From assembly GCA_900316355.1 (NCBI GenBank), contig ONCQ01000031.1, positions 43,007 through 107,006 of the forward strand: DNA of 64,000 nucleotides, in the 5' to 3' direction. Under the pieces are notes generated by a model. It worked only from the letters and a program-made list of their open reading frames with translations. It did not search any database and was not told where the DNA came from. Source of the DNA: an uncultured Prevotellaceae bacterium. Its GTDB lineage: Bacteria > Bacteroidota > Bacteroidia > Bacteroidales > Bacteroidaceae. Made by a program: the position numbers and the translations under genes. Of the stretch, positions 8,047-17,052 are shown piece after piece; position 1 is the first letter of the stretch, and the number at the start of each line of letters is the position of its first letter.

Positions 8047-9078
8047 ATGATTAATAGAGAACTGATTCGACTGAAAGTGGTCCAACTTTCATACGCCTAT
8101 TACCAGAATGGCAGCCACAAGTTGGATGCGGCCGAAAATGATTTGTTCACCAGCCTGTCCAAGGCGTACGACCTATACCTTTATATGTTGTCGCTGATGG
8201 TGGAGGTGACGCGCATCGCCGAGCGTATGTATCTGGCGGGTGTGCAGCGTGCCGAACGCCTAGGGGAGAAGGAGATGCCGAATCCGCGTTTCGTCAATAA
8301 TCAGTTCATCGCCCAACTGCGCGTGAACCACCAATTGCTGGATTTCACCGAGAACCAGAAGAAAACATGGGCCAACGATGAGGACTTCGTGCGTCGCACC
8401 TACAAGCTAATCACCGAGAGTGAGGACTATAAGGAGTGGATGGAGCGCACGGATGCGCCCACCTATGACGAGGACCGCGAGCTGTGGCGTCGTCTCTACA
8501 AGTCGGTGCTGATAGATGATGAGGACTTGGATCAGACGCTGGAGGAGAAAAGCATCTTCTGGAACGATGACCGCCATATCGTGGACACCTTCGTGCTGAA
8601 GACCATCAAGCGCTTTGAGAAGAAGAACGGCGCGCATCAGGAGCTGCTGCCGGAATACCGCGACGAGGAGGACCGTGAGTTCGCGCGCCGCCTGTTCCGC
8701 GCCTCCATGCTGGGTGCTGACAACTACAGGATGCTGATTCAGCAGTCGCTGCACAACTGGGAGTTGGATCGTCTGGCGCTGATGGACTTGCTGGTGATGC
8801 AGACGGCGCTGGCCGAGATGCTCACCTTCCCGAACATCCCGCTCACCGTGACCATCAACGAGTATGTCGATATCTCCAAATACTACTCCACGCCTCGCAG
8901 CGGCGGCTACATCAACGGCATGCTGGATGCGATGGCGCGCCGCCTCATCGAGGAGGGCAAGCTGAAGAAGGAGCTCCCCGAGGGACGCCGGAAGGGGAAA
9001 GCTGAGGTAGAGGGGAAGAATGAGGTTGAGTCGGGAACCGGAGCCGAGGGCGAGACGACGGCCGACAATGAAGCGTAA
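8047..9078 (+). CDS. nusB: Transcription antitermination protein NusB
   Basis: A 343-residue protein. The C-terminal ~150 residues carry the NusB helical fold: EFARRLFRASM, NWELDRLALMDLLVMQTALAEM, then PLTVTINEYVDISKYYSTPRSGGYINGMLD. NusB binds boxA RNA with NusE/S10 in rRNA antitermination. The long N-terminal half, with its own helical bundle, is normal for Bacteroidetes NusB; E. coli NusB is ~140 residues. The last ~35 residues are a low-complexity Lys/Glu/Gly tail. It is the first gene of the conserved nusB-yajC-ybbR-coaE-DUF5606 unit. Confidence 0.9.
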   Translation: MINRELIRLKVVQLSYAYYQNGSHKLDAAENDLFTSLSKAYDLYLYMLSLMVEVTRIAERMYLAGVQRAERLGEKEMPNPRFVNNQFIAQLRVNHQLLDFTENQKKTWANDEDFVRRTYKLITESEDYKEWMERTDAPTYDEDRELWRRLYKSVLIDDEDLDQTLEEKSIFWNDDRHIVDTFVLKTIKRFEKKNGAHQELLPEYRDEEDREFARRLFRASMLGADNYRMLIQQSLHNWELDRLALMDLLVMQTALAEMLTFPNIPLTVTINEYVDISKYYSTPRSGGYINGMLDAMARRLIEEGKLKKELPEGRRKGKAEVEGKNEVESGTGAEGETTADNEA

Positions 9079-9107
9079 TTATTCACTAAAAACATAACAA
9101 CACAACC

Positions 9108-9428
9108 ATGCGAACGCTTACAGTATTATTACAGGCACAGGGCGACGGCGGTATGGGCATGATTCTGATGCTCGTGGCGATGTTTGCCATCATGTATTTC
9201 TTCATGATCCGCCCGCAGCAGAAGAAGCAGAAAGAACTCCAGAACTTCCGCAAGAGCATCGAGAAGGGACAGGAGATTGTCACCGCTGGCGGCATCTACG
9301 GCGTCGTCCGCGAGATTGACGATGTCAACAATGTCCTCATCGTGGAAGTGGCCAGTGGCGTGCGGCTGCGCGTTGACCGCAATTCGGTCTTTGCCACAGC
9401 TCAGGCTACGGAGAACTATTCCAAGTAA
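9108..9428 (+). CDS. yajC: Sec translocase accessory subunit YajC
   Basis: A 106-residue protein with one N-terminal membrane helix (MILMLVAMFAIMYFFMI) directly followed by RPQQKKQKE, the YajC signature. The cytoplasmic part contains GQEIVTAGGIYGVVREI. YajC associates with SecDF-SecYEG in the inner membrane. It lies 29 bp after nusB and 15 bp before ybbR. Length and order are as in other Bacteroidales. Confidence 0.95.
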   Translation: MRTLTVLLQAQGDGGMGMILMLVAMFAIMYFFMIRPQQKKQKELQNFRKSIEKGQEIVTAGGIYGVVREIDDVNNVLIVEVASGVRLRVDRNSVFATAQATENYSK

Positions 9429-9443
9429 AACGTCCTCCGGCGT

Positions 9444-10439
9444 ATGGATCGCGAGCGGCTGCAGAACCTGTGGGAGAATGTCCAATCGTCTCTGACTCGT
9501 AAGTTGGGTAGGGAGGCGTTGGTGTTCACCTTCTTTCTGGCCATATCGACCGTCTTCTGGTTGCTGCAGACCCTGCGCGATGACTATGAGATGGAGGTGG
9601 CGGTGCCTGTGGCGCTGGTGAATGTGCCGGAAGGAACAGTCATCACACAGGAGCTGCCGGACAAGATTATCGTGAAGCTGAAAGACCGCGGCTCCACGCT
9701 GATGCAGTACTATTTCGACACCTTCGAGACCGTGGAGTTCGACTTCGAGCGCCACGATGTAGGCAACGACTTCGGGCATGTCGTGATATCGCATGCCGAG
9801 GTGCAGAAGCATCTGCAGCCGCTCATGGAGATGACTACGCGTATCCTCGGTGTCCACCCAGACACGTTGGATTACTACTACACGCGCGGCGTGCAGCGCC
9901 GGCTGCCCGTCACCTTCCGCGGCCATCTGGAAACTACATCCAACTACTACCTCGAGAAGGTGACACTCACGCCGGACTCCGTGACGGTGTGGGGGAGTGA
10001 AGCGTTGCTGGATTCTCTGACATCGGTATCCACGGCGACCACGAACCTCACTAATCTCTCTTCCAACCTGGATCAGGTGGTGCCTGTCGCTGTGGAGCGC
10101 GGCATGAAGGTGATGCCGGAGGAGGTAACCCTGCACGCTGATGTGGACATTGCGGTGGAGAAGCGTGTGCGCGTGCCCATCGTGGGCACCAACTTCCCCG
10201 CCGGCTACCTGCTGCGAACCTTCCCCTCGTCGGCGGTCGTCTCCTTCCGCGTTGGCAGCAAAGCCTACCGGAGCATCACCGAGGCGAACTTCGTGCTGAC
10301 GGCCACCTATGAGGAACTCCTCTCACAGCCCGACTCCATGTTACACCTGCAGTTGCGCTCCATCCCTGAGGGCGTCTCGCATGTGACCATCACTCCCAAT
10401 CAGGTGCAGTACCTGATAGAACAGACTGAGAACGAATGA
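9444..10439 (+). CDS. YbbR-like (CdaR-type) domain protein
   Basis: A 331-residue protein with one N-terminal membrane helix (VFTFFLAISTVFWLLQTL) followed by extracytoplasmic YbbR repeats (for example PVALVNVPEGTVITQELPDKIIVKLKDRG and, later, EVTLHADVDIAVEKRVRVPIVG). In Firmicutes, YbbR/CdaR proteins regulate a diadenylate cyclase; that role is not shown here and no cyclase gene is adjacent. Its stop overlaps the coaE start by four bases (ATGA), indicating translational coupling. Confidence 0.85.
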   Translation: MDRERLQNLWENVQSSLTRKLGREALVFTFFLAISTVFWLLQTLRDDYEMEVAVPVALVNVPEGTVITQELPDKIIVKLKDRGSTLMQYYFDTFETVEFDFERHDVGNDFGHVVISHAEVQKHLQPLMEMTTRILGVHPDTLDYYYTRGVQRRLPVTFRGHLETTSNYYLEKVTLTPDSVTVWGSEALLDSLTSVSTATTNLTNLSSNLDQVVPVAVERGMKVMPEEVTLHADVDIAVEKRVRVPIVGTNFPAGYLLRTFPSSAVVSFRVGSKAYRSITEANFVLTATYEELLSQPDSMLHLQLRSIPEGVSHVTITPNQVQYLIEQTENE

Positions 10440-11020
10440 GAATCGGGGTCACAGGTGGAATCGGCTGTGGCAAGTCGTATGTCTGCCACCTCTTACAGAC
10501 GCTGTCGGGGATGCCTCTCTATGACTGCGACAGCGAGGCAAAACGGCTGATGCAAGCCTCCGCATCGCTGCGCCGGCAGTTGCAGGCGCTGGTGGGAGAG
10601 GAGGTCTATGATGCCGGCGGGCATCTGGACAAGGCTGTCATGAGTCGCTATCTCTTTGCTGATGCAGAGCACGCGGCCAAGGTCAATGCCATCGTGCATC
10701 CTGCGGTGAAGGCGGACTTCCTGGCGTGGGCAGAGCGGCAGGCTGCTGATGTGCTCATGGAGAGCGCCATCCTTGTGGAGGCCGGATTCCGCGATGTCGT
10801 GGACTACCTCGTGGTGGTGGACGCGCCGCTGGAACTGCGCATCGAGAGAGCGATGCAGCGCGATGGTGCCAGCCGCCAGCAGGTGGAGGCCCGTATCCGC
10901 CAGCAGGCCGACCCCGCAATCCTGCTCCAACAGGCCGACTTCATCGTTGTCAATGATGGTCGAGATCTCGCCCCTCAACTGGTGGACATCCCGTTTATGA
11001 ACTTCAACAACTTACAATAA
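10436..11020 (+). CDS. coaE: Dephospho-CoA kinase
   Basis: A 194-residue P-loop kinase. The Walker A motif GGIGCGKS starts at residue 6, and YDCDSEAKRLM and VHPAVKADFLAW are family blocks. It phosphorylates the 3' hydroxyl of dephospho-CoA in the last step of coenzyme A synthesis, in the cytoplasm. The start overlaps the ybbR stop. Length is normal. Confidence 0.95.
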   Translation: MRIGVTGGIGCGKSYVCHLLQTLSGMPLYDCDSEAKRLMQASASLRRQLQALVGEEVYDAGGHLDKAVMSRYLFADAEHAAKVNAIVHPAVKADFLAWAERQAADVLMESAILVEAGFRDVVDYLVVVDAPLELRIERAMQRDGASRQQVEARIRQQADPAILLQQADFIVVNDGRDLAPQLVDIPFMNFNNLQ

Positions 11021-11029
11021 TATCAGATT

Positions 11030-11464
11030 ATGTTAGAAACCATTTTAGCTATTGCAGGCAAGCCCGGACTTTACAAGCTCGTGTCCCGTGGCAACCGCAG
11101 CCTGATTGTCGAGAGCATCGACGACAAACACCAACGTTTCCCGGCGTTCCAGACCGACCGTGTGATTTCTCTCGCTGACATCGCCATGTACACTGACGAG
11201 GAGGAGATTCCCTTGGCTGATGTCCTGACCAACCTGAAGAAGAAGGAAAAGGGCGCTGTGTGCAGCCTCGACTACAAGAAAGCCTCCAAGGACCAACTCT
11301 TCGACTACTTTGCCGAGGTGCTGCCCAGCTTCGACCGCGACCGCGTGCACCCTTCCGATGTGAAGAAGCTCTTGCAATGGTACAACATCCTCATTGCTGC
11401 CGGTCTCGACGATTTCTCGAAGATGGCACCTACGGAGGGTGACAATATCGACAACCGCAAGTAA
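11030..11464 (+). CDS. DUF5606 domain protein
   Basis: A 144-residue cytoplasmic protein. The N-terminal half (LETILAIAGKPGLYKLVSRG, then SLIVESID and RVISLADIAMYT) matches DUF5606 as I recall it from Bacteroidetes. The C-terminal half has LLQWYNILIAAGL. It lies ten bp after coaE and ends the operon; its stop codon is part of the terminator stem. Function unknown. Confidence 0.85.
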   Translation: MLETILAIAGKPGLYKLVSRGNRSLIVESIDDKHQRFPAFQTDRVISLADIAMYTDEEEIPLADVLTNLKKKEKGAVCSLDYKKASKDQLFDYFAEVLPSFDRDRVHPSDVKKLLQWYNILIAAGLDDFSKMAPTEGDNIDNRK

Positions 11465-11515
11465 GTAAAATAGCAGAGGAGCCCGGCACCGCCGGGCTCC
11501 TCTGCTATTTTACTT
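11463..11515. terminator. Bidirectional terminator between DUF5606 and sialidase genes
   Basis: A near-perfect ~24-bp stem (AAGTAAAATAGCAGAGGAGC... paired with ...CTCTGCTATTTTACTT) around a short loop. It is U-rich on both strands and includes both stop codons. Confidence 0.9.
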
Positions 11516-12758
11516 ACTTGTATTGTCCAAGGGTAATCTCCGCAATCGTCAGTGGCACATACACCATATCGTAGCCGTTGCCGTTCTCGCTTTCTTCATA
11601 GAAGAAACCGATGCGGCCGTCCTTCTGCAAGGTCATGGTGGAGTAGGCGGAAGTGGTTGTTGACACCTGCAGGCCTTTGGTCCAGTTGTGGGCGAAGGCG
11701 CGCGGCGAGTAGATGCCGTTGGGGACAATCTCTTTGAACCAGATGCCCACGTCGCAGCGTTTCTCACCGCAGGGCAGGGATTGCAGCATCAGTTTCACGG
11801 GGCGTTTGCTGGATGCCTCGACAGCATCTACCAGCATGATTTCGCCGTTGCAGGAGTTGGCTCCAACCTTGATGCCACCCGGGACATCGTGGGAGGCTAC
11901 GCAGGTGCCCCAGGTGCCTTCTTCTTGGTTGTTGCGGATGTCCTTGAAATGGAAGACGTTGAAGAAACGGCCGTACCACTTGCGCGAGGAGAGGATGACA
12001 TCGCCGTTGGGCAACTCCTCGGCCTTCGGCTCGTCGCCGTCGATGCAGGGGCTGTCGTGGCCGTCCAGCGTCGTGCCGCCCAGCACTGTCCAATGCTGCC
12101 CGAAGTCGTCGCTATAGATGATGTAATTGCAGGCTACATCCTTGTCGTCCATCTGTGTGCGCGTCAGCACAGAGCAGTATAGGCGGTAGTACTTGTCCTT
12201 CTTCACGACGCGGCTCTGCATGATACGCCCGGATCCGATGAACATGGTGCGCGTGTGGGGGAGCATCGTGTAGAAAGCGTCCGTGACATCTTCCGCCTTT
12301 GTCCATGACTTGCCGCCATCTGGGCTGTACCATCGGGCGATGCGGTTGGGGTTCGCGCGCGTACCTTTAAAATATGGGGTGCAGCCAGTCACGGACATGC
12401 ACAGGATGCGATTGCTGCAGCGGTCGGCCACCACAGCCGCATCGCCGTATCCGCAGTCGGCGGCACCGTCAATGCCCGAACCACGCTGGATGACGGTGTC
12501 GGCAGACCAGGTGCGGCCGTTATTCTTGCTCGTGCGGGCTACCATGTCTATCTTGCCAAAGCCGATGTCAAAGCCGCAGTATCTGCGGTCAGCGATGGCA
12601 AGCAGGTGCCCTTTCTTCGTGGTCACGATAGCGGGGATGCGGTAGGGTACTTGATAAGCATCGTAGGTTTTGAACAACACCTGCGGTGCCGTCTTGGTTT
12701 GTGCCGTGCAGGCGAATGCGGCCAGCAAGCACACGATGGCGGAAATGAAGCGTTTCAT
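11514..12758 (-). CDS. Secreted exo-alpha-sialidase (GH33)
   Basis: A 414-residue protein with a signal peptide (MKRFISAIVCLLAAFACTA, cut before QTK). GH33 hallmarks are the Arg-triad motif YRIPAIV near residue 39, ADRRYCG, and Asp-box repeats SKNNGRTW, SPDGGKSW and SDDFGQHW that mark propeller blades. A late GRIGFFYEE segment supplies the family's acidic/tyrosine region. It releases terminal sialic acid from glycans, probably host mucin, in the periplasm or at the surface. It is monocistronic with its own promoter; no sialic-acid catabolic or transport genes lie beside it. Confidence 0.9.
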   Translation of the reverse strand: MKRFISAIVCLLAAFACTAQTKTAPQVLFKTYDAYQVPYRIPAIVTTKKGHLLAIADRRYCGFDIGFGKIDMVARTSKNNGRTWSADTVIQRGSGIDGAADCGYGDAAVVADRCSNRILCMSVTGCTPYFKGTRANPNRIARWYSPDGGKSWTKAEDVTDAFYTMLPHTRTMFIGSGRIMQSRVVKKDKYYRLYCSVLTRTQMDDKDVACNYIIYSDDFGQHWTVLGGTTLDGHDSPCIDGDEPKAEELPNGDVILSSRKWYGRFFNVFHFKDIRNNQEEGTWGTCVASHDVPGGIKVGANSCNGEIMLVDAVEASSKRPVKLMLQSLPCGEKRCDVGIWFKEIVPNGIYSPRAFAHNWTKGLQVSTTTSAYSTMTLQKDGRIGFFYEESENGNGYDMVYVPLTIAEITLGQYK

Positions 12759-12811
12759 GATGAGGTTGTCGTTATGTGTAAGTTAGTGAGGTGTTCTTTT
12801 GCAATGCTCGG

Positions 12812-12819
12812 CAAAGTTA
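12812..12819 (-). promoter_or_regulatory. -7 box of the sialidase gene
   Basis: TAACTTTG on the minus strand, 53 bases before ATG 12758. Confidence 0.65.
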
Positions 12820-13009
12820 CAACTAATATTTGAACTGCCAAAACATTTTGCCCTTCCATACGTGAAAAGCGCGTGTTTTCTCCTTGAATAAGTGTGTTGG
12901 TTGTACACAATGTGCAAATATGAAGCATAAATACCCTTGATTATGTTAAGGATGTTAAAAATACAAATGATATAGGCACCCTTGATTTGGCCATCTCGGC
13001 AATAGCCTC

Positions 13010-13017
13010 TACCTTTG
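13010..13017 (+). promoter_or_regulatory. -7 box of rprX, five bases before its ATG
   Basis: TACCTTTG is followed by CAGGC and then the ATG. The geometry is the same as at 151-164 and predicts a leaderless or nearly leaderless mRNA. Confidence 0.8.
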
Positions 13018-13022
13018 CAGGC

Positions 13023-14543
13023 ATGAAACGCACCACTATCACCATCATCAGCCTGATTATCGGCGTCTCTTTCTTCGGTCTGCTGTTTCTGCAGGCGCGG
13101 ATTGTGGATGCCATGGCTAAGATGCGTAAGGCGGAGTTCGACGAGACGGTGTTCCGTGCGCTGGATCAGACCAGCCGTGACATGGAACGCAACGAGACCT
13201 TCCGTTATCTGGAGACGGTGGCCGTGAGCTCCGACTATGAGGCAGAGAACCTGTTGGCACAGGCGCAGCAGCGCGTGGCCGCCTCGCTGGCATTAGGCGA
13301 CACGACAGAGACGCCCTTCAAATTGCAGACACTCCAGCGCAGCCCTTCGCAGACACCGAAGGCGCTGACCCTGCGCCCTAACTCCTCGTTGGATGCTGCC
13401 AGCCTGCGCTTTCAGGAATTCGTTAAGAACGCCTACCTCTATCAGAAAGGCGTGTTGGACGAGGTCATCTACACCATCCTGTATAATGCCAGCGAGAAGG
13501 ATTTCAGGGAGCGTATCGACTTCCGCCTCTTGGATTCCAATCTGCGTACAGAGCTGGAGGCTGCCGGCATCCAACTGCCCTACCACTTCAGCGTCTATGA
13601 CTCCAATGGCGAGGAGGTGTTCCGTTGTGCAGACTACTCTGACAAGGGCTCCGACTACTCCTACACGCAGACCCTGTTCCGCAACGATCCCTCACAGAAG
13701 ATGGGCGTCCTGCGTGTGCACTTCCCGGACATGGATAAGTACATCTTGGGGGTAGCGCGCATGATGATGCCCTCCGTGGTCTTCACCGTAGTCCTGTTCC
13801 TCACCTTCTGTTTCACCGTCTGGCTCATCGTGCGCCAGAAACGTGATACAGAGATGAAGAACGACTTCATCAACAACATGACGCACGAGTTCAAGACGCC
13901 TATCTCCAGCATCTCCCTCGCCGCCCAGATGCTGGGCGACACCAGCATCAAGAAGACGGAGCCGATGATAGAGAACCTCTCCCGTGTCATCGTCAACGAG
14001 ACGAAGCGCCTGCGCTATCAGGTGGAGAAGGTGCTGCAGATGTCGCTCTATGAGCGCAATAATATTCGATTTAATGAGAAGGAGATAGATGCCAACGTTG
14101 TCATCGACGATGTGGTGAAGACCTTCCAGCTGAAGGTGCAGCAGAGCGGAGGCACGCTGACGGCGAAACTTGATGCAGAGGATGCAGCCATCTATGTCGA
14201 TGAGATGCATTTCACCAATGTCATCTTCAACCTGATGGACAATGCTGTCAAGTATCGTCGCGAAGATGCACCCCTGCAACTCTCGGTAAGCACGGCAACC
14301 GCCAACAACCATCTCGTCATCATCGTGGAGGACAATGGCATCGGCATCAAACACGATGACCTGCGCCGCATCTTCGACCGCTTCTACCGCGTCCATACGG
14401 GTAACAAACATGATGTGAAGGGCTTCGGCCTCGGCTTGGCCTACGTCAAGGGCATGGTGGATCTAATGCAAGGCACTATCAAAGCCGAGAGTGAGGTAGG
14501 ACGCGGTACCAAGTTCATCATCACGCTACCATTAATAGATTAA
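13023..14543 (+). CDS. rprX: Sensor histidine kinase RprX
   Basis: A 506-residue kinase: membrane helix 1 (TIISLIIGVSFFGLLFL), a periplasmic sensor of ~200 residues, membrane helix 2 (VVFTVVLFLTFCFTVWLIV), then the H-box MTHEFKTPISS with His ~288. The ATPase has N-box NLMDNAVKY, G1 EDNGIGI, F-box IFDRFYRV and G2 GFGLGLAYVKG. ATG at 13023 is preferred over 12987 because the -7 box lies between them. The partner regulator at 14680 is an RprY orthologue by sequence, so this is called RprX. In B. fragilis, RprXY was found through tetracycline phenotypes and linked to stress responses; the stimulus is unknown here. Confidence 0.88.
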   Translation: MKRTTITIISLIIGVSFFGLLFLQARIVDAMAKMRKAEFDETVFRALDQTSRDMERNETFRYLETVAVSSDYEAENLLAQAQQRVAASLALGDTTETPFKLQTLQRSPSQTPKALTLRPNSSLDAASLRFQEFVKNAYLYQKGVLDEVIYTILYNASEKDFRERIDFRLLDSNLRTELEAAGIQLPYHFSVYDSNGEEVFRCADYSDKGSDYSYTQTLFRNDPSQKMGVLRVHFPDMDKYILGVARMMMPSVVFTVVLFLTFCFTVWLIVRQKRDTEMKNDFINNMTHEFKTPISSISLAAQMLGDTSIKKTEPMIENLSRVIVNETKRLRYQVEKVLQMSLYERNNIRFNEKEIDANVVIDDVVKTFQLKVQQSGGTLTAKLDAEDAAIYVDEMHFTNVIFNLMDNAVKYRREDAPLQLSVSTATANNHLVIIVEDNGIGIKHDDLRRIFDRFYRVHTGNKHDVKGFGLGLAYVKGMVDLMQGTIKAESEVGRGTKFIITLPLID

Positions 14544-14633
14544 CGCCTCTCCGCCCTCAGGGAAAGAGTAGGATAGGCCTGTATATAAAAAGATAAAAAA
14601 TAAATAATCATTCAGACTCCGATGCCCCAATAG

Positions 14634-14673
14634 TTATGAGTCCTCCCCCTTGGGGAGTTAGAGGGGGCTCCTT
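14634..14673. repeat. GC-rich palindromic element (family member) before rprY
   Basis: GAGTCCTCCCCCTTGGGGAG followed by TTAGAGGGGGCTC is an inverted C-run/G-run element of the family found at 18960, 19074, 24158 and elsewhere. It sits between rprX and rprY. Confidence 0.65.
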
Positions 14674-14679
14674 ACAACT

Positions 14680-15390
14680 ATGACACAAGAAGAATCCAAA
14701 CTGAAAATCCTGCTGTGCGAGGACGACGAGAGCCTCGGCATGTTGCTGCGCGAGTATCTCCAGGCGAAAGGCTATGAGGCAGACCTCTGCCCTGATGGCG
14801 AAGCCGGGTACAAGGCCTTCCTGAAGACGGCCTATGACATGTGTGTGCTGGATGTGATGATGCCGAAGATGGACGGCTTCGCGCTGGCACAGGAAATCCG
14901 CCAGGTGAATCAGGATGTGCCCATCATCTTCCTGACCGCCAAGAACCTCAAGGAAGACATCTTCGAAGGCTTCAAGATTGGTGCTGATGACTATATCACA
15001 AAGCCCTTCTCCATGGAAGAACTCGTACTGCGTATGGAAGCCATCCTGCGCCGCGTCCATGGCAAGCAGCAGAAGAACGTGTCCATCTACCACATTGGCA
15101 AGTTTGACTTCGACACCAAGCGGCAAATCCTCAGCCTCGATGGCCGTCAGACCAAGCTGACCACCAAGGAGAGCGAGCTGCTCATCCTGCTCTGCGCCCA
15201 TGCCAACGAGGTGCTGCAGCGCGAGCTGGCGCTGAAGACCATCTGGATAGATGACAACTATTTCAACGCCCGTTCAATGGATGTTTACATCACTAAGCTG
15301 CGTAAGCATCTCAAGGACGACCCCGACATTGAAATCAACAACGTTCACGGTAAAGGTTATCGCCTGATAGCCCACCTCGAAGAGGATTGA
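14680..15390 (+). CDS. rprY: OmpR-type response regulator RprY
   Basis: A 236-residue protein. The receiver domain has acidic pair E14/D15/D16, phospho-acceptor Asp58 (VLDVMMP) and Lys in ITKPFSMEEL. The C-terminal winged-helix domain has LTTKESELLILLCAHANEVL and VYITKLRKHLKDD. It is very close to the Bacteroides RprY sequence I remember (LLCEDDE, MLLREYLQAKGY, IWIDDNYFNARSMD), hence the symbol. It lies 136 bp after rprX with a palindromic element between. It should bind DNA after phosphorylation by RprX; targets cannot be read from this window. Confidence 0.93.
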   Translation: MTQEESKLKILLCEDDESLGMLLREYLQAKGYEADLCPDGEAGYKAFLKTAYDMCVLDVMMPKMDGFALAQEIRQVNQDVPIIFLTAKNLKEDIFEGFKIGADDYITKPFSMEELVLRMEAILRRVHGKQQKNVSIYHIGKFDFDTKRQILSLDGRQTKLTTKESELLILLCAHANEVLQRELALKTIWIDDNYFNARSMDVYITKLRKHLKDDPDIEINNVHGKGYRLIAHLEED

Positions 15391-15394
15391 AAAA

Positions 15395-15426
15395 GAAGAG
15401 AGCCGCGCTCCAGCGCGGCTCTCTTC
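15395..15426. terminator. Terminator after rprY
   Basis: Stem GAAGAGAGCCGCGCT with its complement around a two-base loop, between convergent rprY and the small membrane protein gene. Confidence 0.8.
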
Positions 15427-15434
15427 GTATTTGT

Positions 15435-15611
15435 TTATTCCTCGTATTTAGGTTTCTTGTAATTAAAGTAGATATGCATTCCGATGCCGGCGATGATCAG
15501 CAGGATGCCTAAACCTTGTACGAAATTAAAGTCAACCCATCCTGCGAAGTAGCTGAGGATGAGCAGAAGTGCACCGATGATAGCGGTGAGGATGCCGTAA
15601 TAGAGTTTCAT
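15435..15611 (-). CDS. Small two-helix membrane protein
   Basis: A 58-residue protein (MKLYYGILTAIIGALLLILS...) with two membrane helices (ILTAIIGALLLILSYFAGW and GLGILLIIAGIGMHIYFNY) and a basic/acidic tail ending KYEE. The frame is open upstream to 15728, but those codons give no plausible N-terminus, so ATG at 15611 is used. Small proteins of this kind are common in Bacteroidales; I do not know a function. Confidence 0.7.
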   Translation of the reverse strand: MKLYYGILTAIIGALLLILSYFAGWVDFNFVQGLGILLIIAGIGMHIYFNYKKPKYEE

Positions 15612-15798
15612 TGTTTTGAGTATTTTATTTGTCGATTTACCAGCCGTGTAGGGGCATACGCCCGCTTTTCGTGCACAAATTAAGCCAAAAATTATGAAGG
15701 GGCGAAACTTTTTGCAGAAAAAGTGCATTAAAAGGCCTTTTTTGTCCTTCTGCGACGAAAAATAGGGGGTAAAGCCTTGCCATGTGAGAAAAATGTAC

Positions 15799-15806
15799 TA
15801 CCTTTG
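15799..15806 (+). promoter_or_regulatory. -7 box of the rpsF-rpsR-rplI operon
   Basis: TACCTTTG, 46 bases before ATG 15853. Confidence 0.8.
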
Positions 15807-15852
15807 CCGAGCATTTTTGCAAAAACAACCATTATTAATCATTTAACGTATT

Positions 15853-16200
15853 ATGAATCAGTACGAAACCGTTTTCATTTTAACTCCCGTTTTGTCTGAC
15901 GAACAGATGAAGGAAGCGGTCGAAAAGTTCAAGAAGCTGCTCACCGATGGTGGTGCAGAAATCCTGAACGAGGAACTGTGGGGCTTGAAGAAGCTTGCAT
16001 ATCCCATCGAGAAGAAATCGACGGGCTTCTATGCGATGCTTGAGTTCAAGGCTGAGCCCACGCTTATCGCTAAGCTGGAAGTCAACTATCGTCGCGACGA
16101 GAGAGTGCTGCGCTACATCACCGTTAAGAACGAGAAGTATGCCGCAGAGTATGCAGAGAAGAGAAGAAACAAAAAAGCTAACGCTAACAAGGAGGACTAA
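15853..16200 (+). CDS. rpsF: Ribosomal protein bS6
   Basis: A 115-residue protein opening [17 protein letters not shown], with [18 protein letters not shown] and [13 protein letters not shown], all standard bS6 elements. It forms a heterodimer with bS18 on the platform of the 30S subunit. First gene of rpsF-rpsR-rplI; 3 bp separate it from rpsR. The C-terminal Lys/Asn-rich tail is ordinary. Confidence 0.97.
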   Translation: MNQYETVFILTPVLSDEQMKEAVEKFKKLLTDGGAEILNEELWGLKKLAYPIEKKSTGFYAMLEFKAEPTLIAKLEVNYRRDERVLRYITVKNEKYAAEYAEKRRNKKANANKED

Positions 16201-16203
16201 GCC

Positions 16204-16467
16204 ATGGCACAGACAGAAATCCGTTATTTGACTCCGCCTACCGTTGATGTCAAAAAGAAAAAGTATTGCCGTTTCAAGAAGAGTGGCATTAAGTATATTG
16301 ATTACAAGGATCCCGAGTTCCTCAAGAAGTTCCTCAATGAGCAGGGTAAGATTCTTCCCCGTCGCATCACAGGCACTTCTCTGAAGTTCCAGCGTCGTGT
16401 GGCTCAGGCCGTGAAGCGTGCCCGTCACCTCGCACTCCTGCCCTTCGTAACCGATATGATGAAATAA
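16204..16467 (+). CDS. rpsR: Ribosomal protein bS18
   Basis: An 87-residue basic protein with the bS18 core [20 protein letters not shown], then [21 protein letters not shown] and [14 protein letters not shown]. It partners bS6 in the 30S subunit. Second gene of the operon. Confidence 0.97.
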   Translation: MAQTEIRYLTPPTVDVKKKKYCRFKKSGIKYIDYKDPEFLKKFLNEQGKILPRRITGTSLKFQRRVAQAVKRARHLALLPFVTDMMK

Positions 16468-16488
16468 TAATAAGGAGGAATAAGCACT

Positions 16489-17028
16489 ATGGAAATCATT
16501 CTGAAAGAAGATGTTATCGGCTTGGGTTACAAGCACGACATCGTAAATGTGAAGTCCGGCTATGGCCGTAACTACCTTATTCCCCAGGGCAAAGGTGTCA
16601 TCGCTTCTGATTCTGCCAAGAAGGCTCTCGCTGAGGAACTCAAGCAGAAGGCTAAGAAGCTCGAGAAGATTAAGAACGATGCACAGGCTATCGCCGACAA
16701 GCTCGAAGGCGTAGCGCTCACCATCGAGGCCAAGGTCAGTGCTCAGGGCACTATCTATGGCAGCGTCAACAATGTCCAGATTGCAGAGGAGCTCAGCAAG
16801 CTCGGTTTTGATATCGACCGCAAGCTCATCACCATCAAGGATGTGAAGACCATTGGCGAGCACAAGGCTACCGTCCGTCTCCACAAGGAGGTGAGCGTTG
16901 TCATCCCCGTCACTGTGGTGCCTGATGCTCCTATTGCTCAGCCCGCTCCTGTCGTTGAGGCTGCTCCCGTTGTGGAGGAGGCTCCCGCAGCAGAAGAGAT
17001 TGAGGACGAGGAAGTAGAGGAGGCATAA
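16489..17028 (+). CDS. rplI: Ribosomal protein bL9 with an acidic tail
   Basis: A 179-residue protein. Residues 1-50 are the L9 N-terminal rRNA-binding domain (MEIILKEDVIGLGYKHDIVN, GYGRNYLIPQG). A long connecting helix follows, then the C-terminal domain (SAQGTIYGSV, GEHKATVRLHKEV). L9 is usually 147-150 residues. Here ~30 extra residues, rich in Pro/Ala/Val then Glu/Asp (ending EEIEDEEVEEA), follow the normal end. Last gene of the operon, with a terminator behind it. Confidence 0.96.
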   Translation: MEIILKEDVIGLGYKHDIVNVKSGYGRNYLIPQGKGVIASDSAKKALAEELKQKAKKLEKIKNDAQAIADKLEGVALTIEAKVSAQGTIYGSVNNVQIAEELSKLGFDIDRKLITIKDVKTIGEHKATVRLHKEVSVVIPVTVVPDAPIAQPAPVVEAAPVVEEAPAAEEIEDEEVEEA

Positions 17029-17052
17029 GCATCCTTCTTATCCATTACATGC

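Noticed and set aside
15807-15852. S6:S18 autoregulatory RNA leader before rpsF
   Set aside because: The leader is only ~40 bases after the predicted start of transcription, and I could not see the expected bulged hairpin, so I do not claim it.
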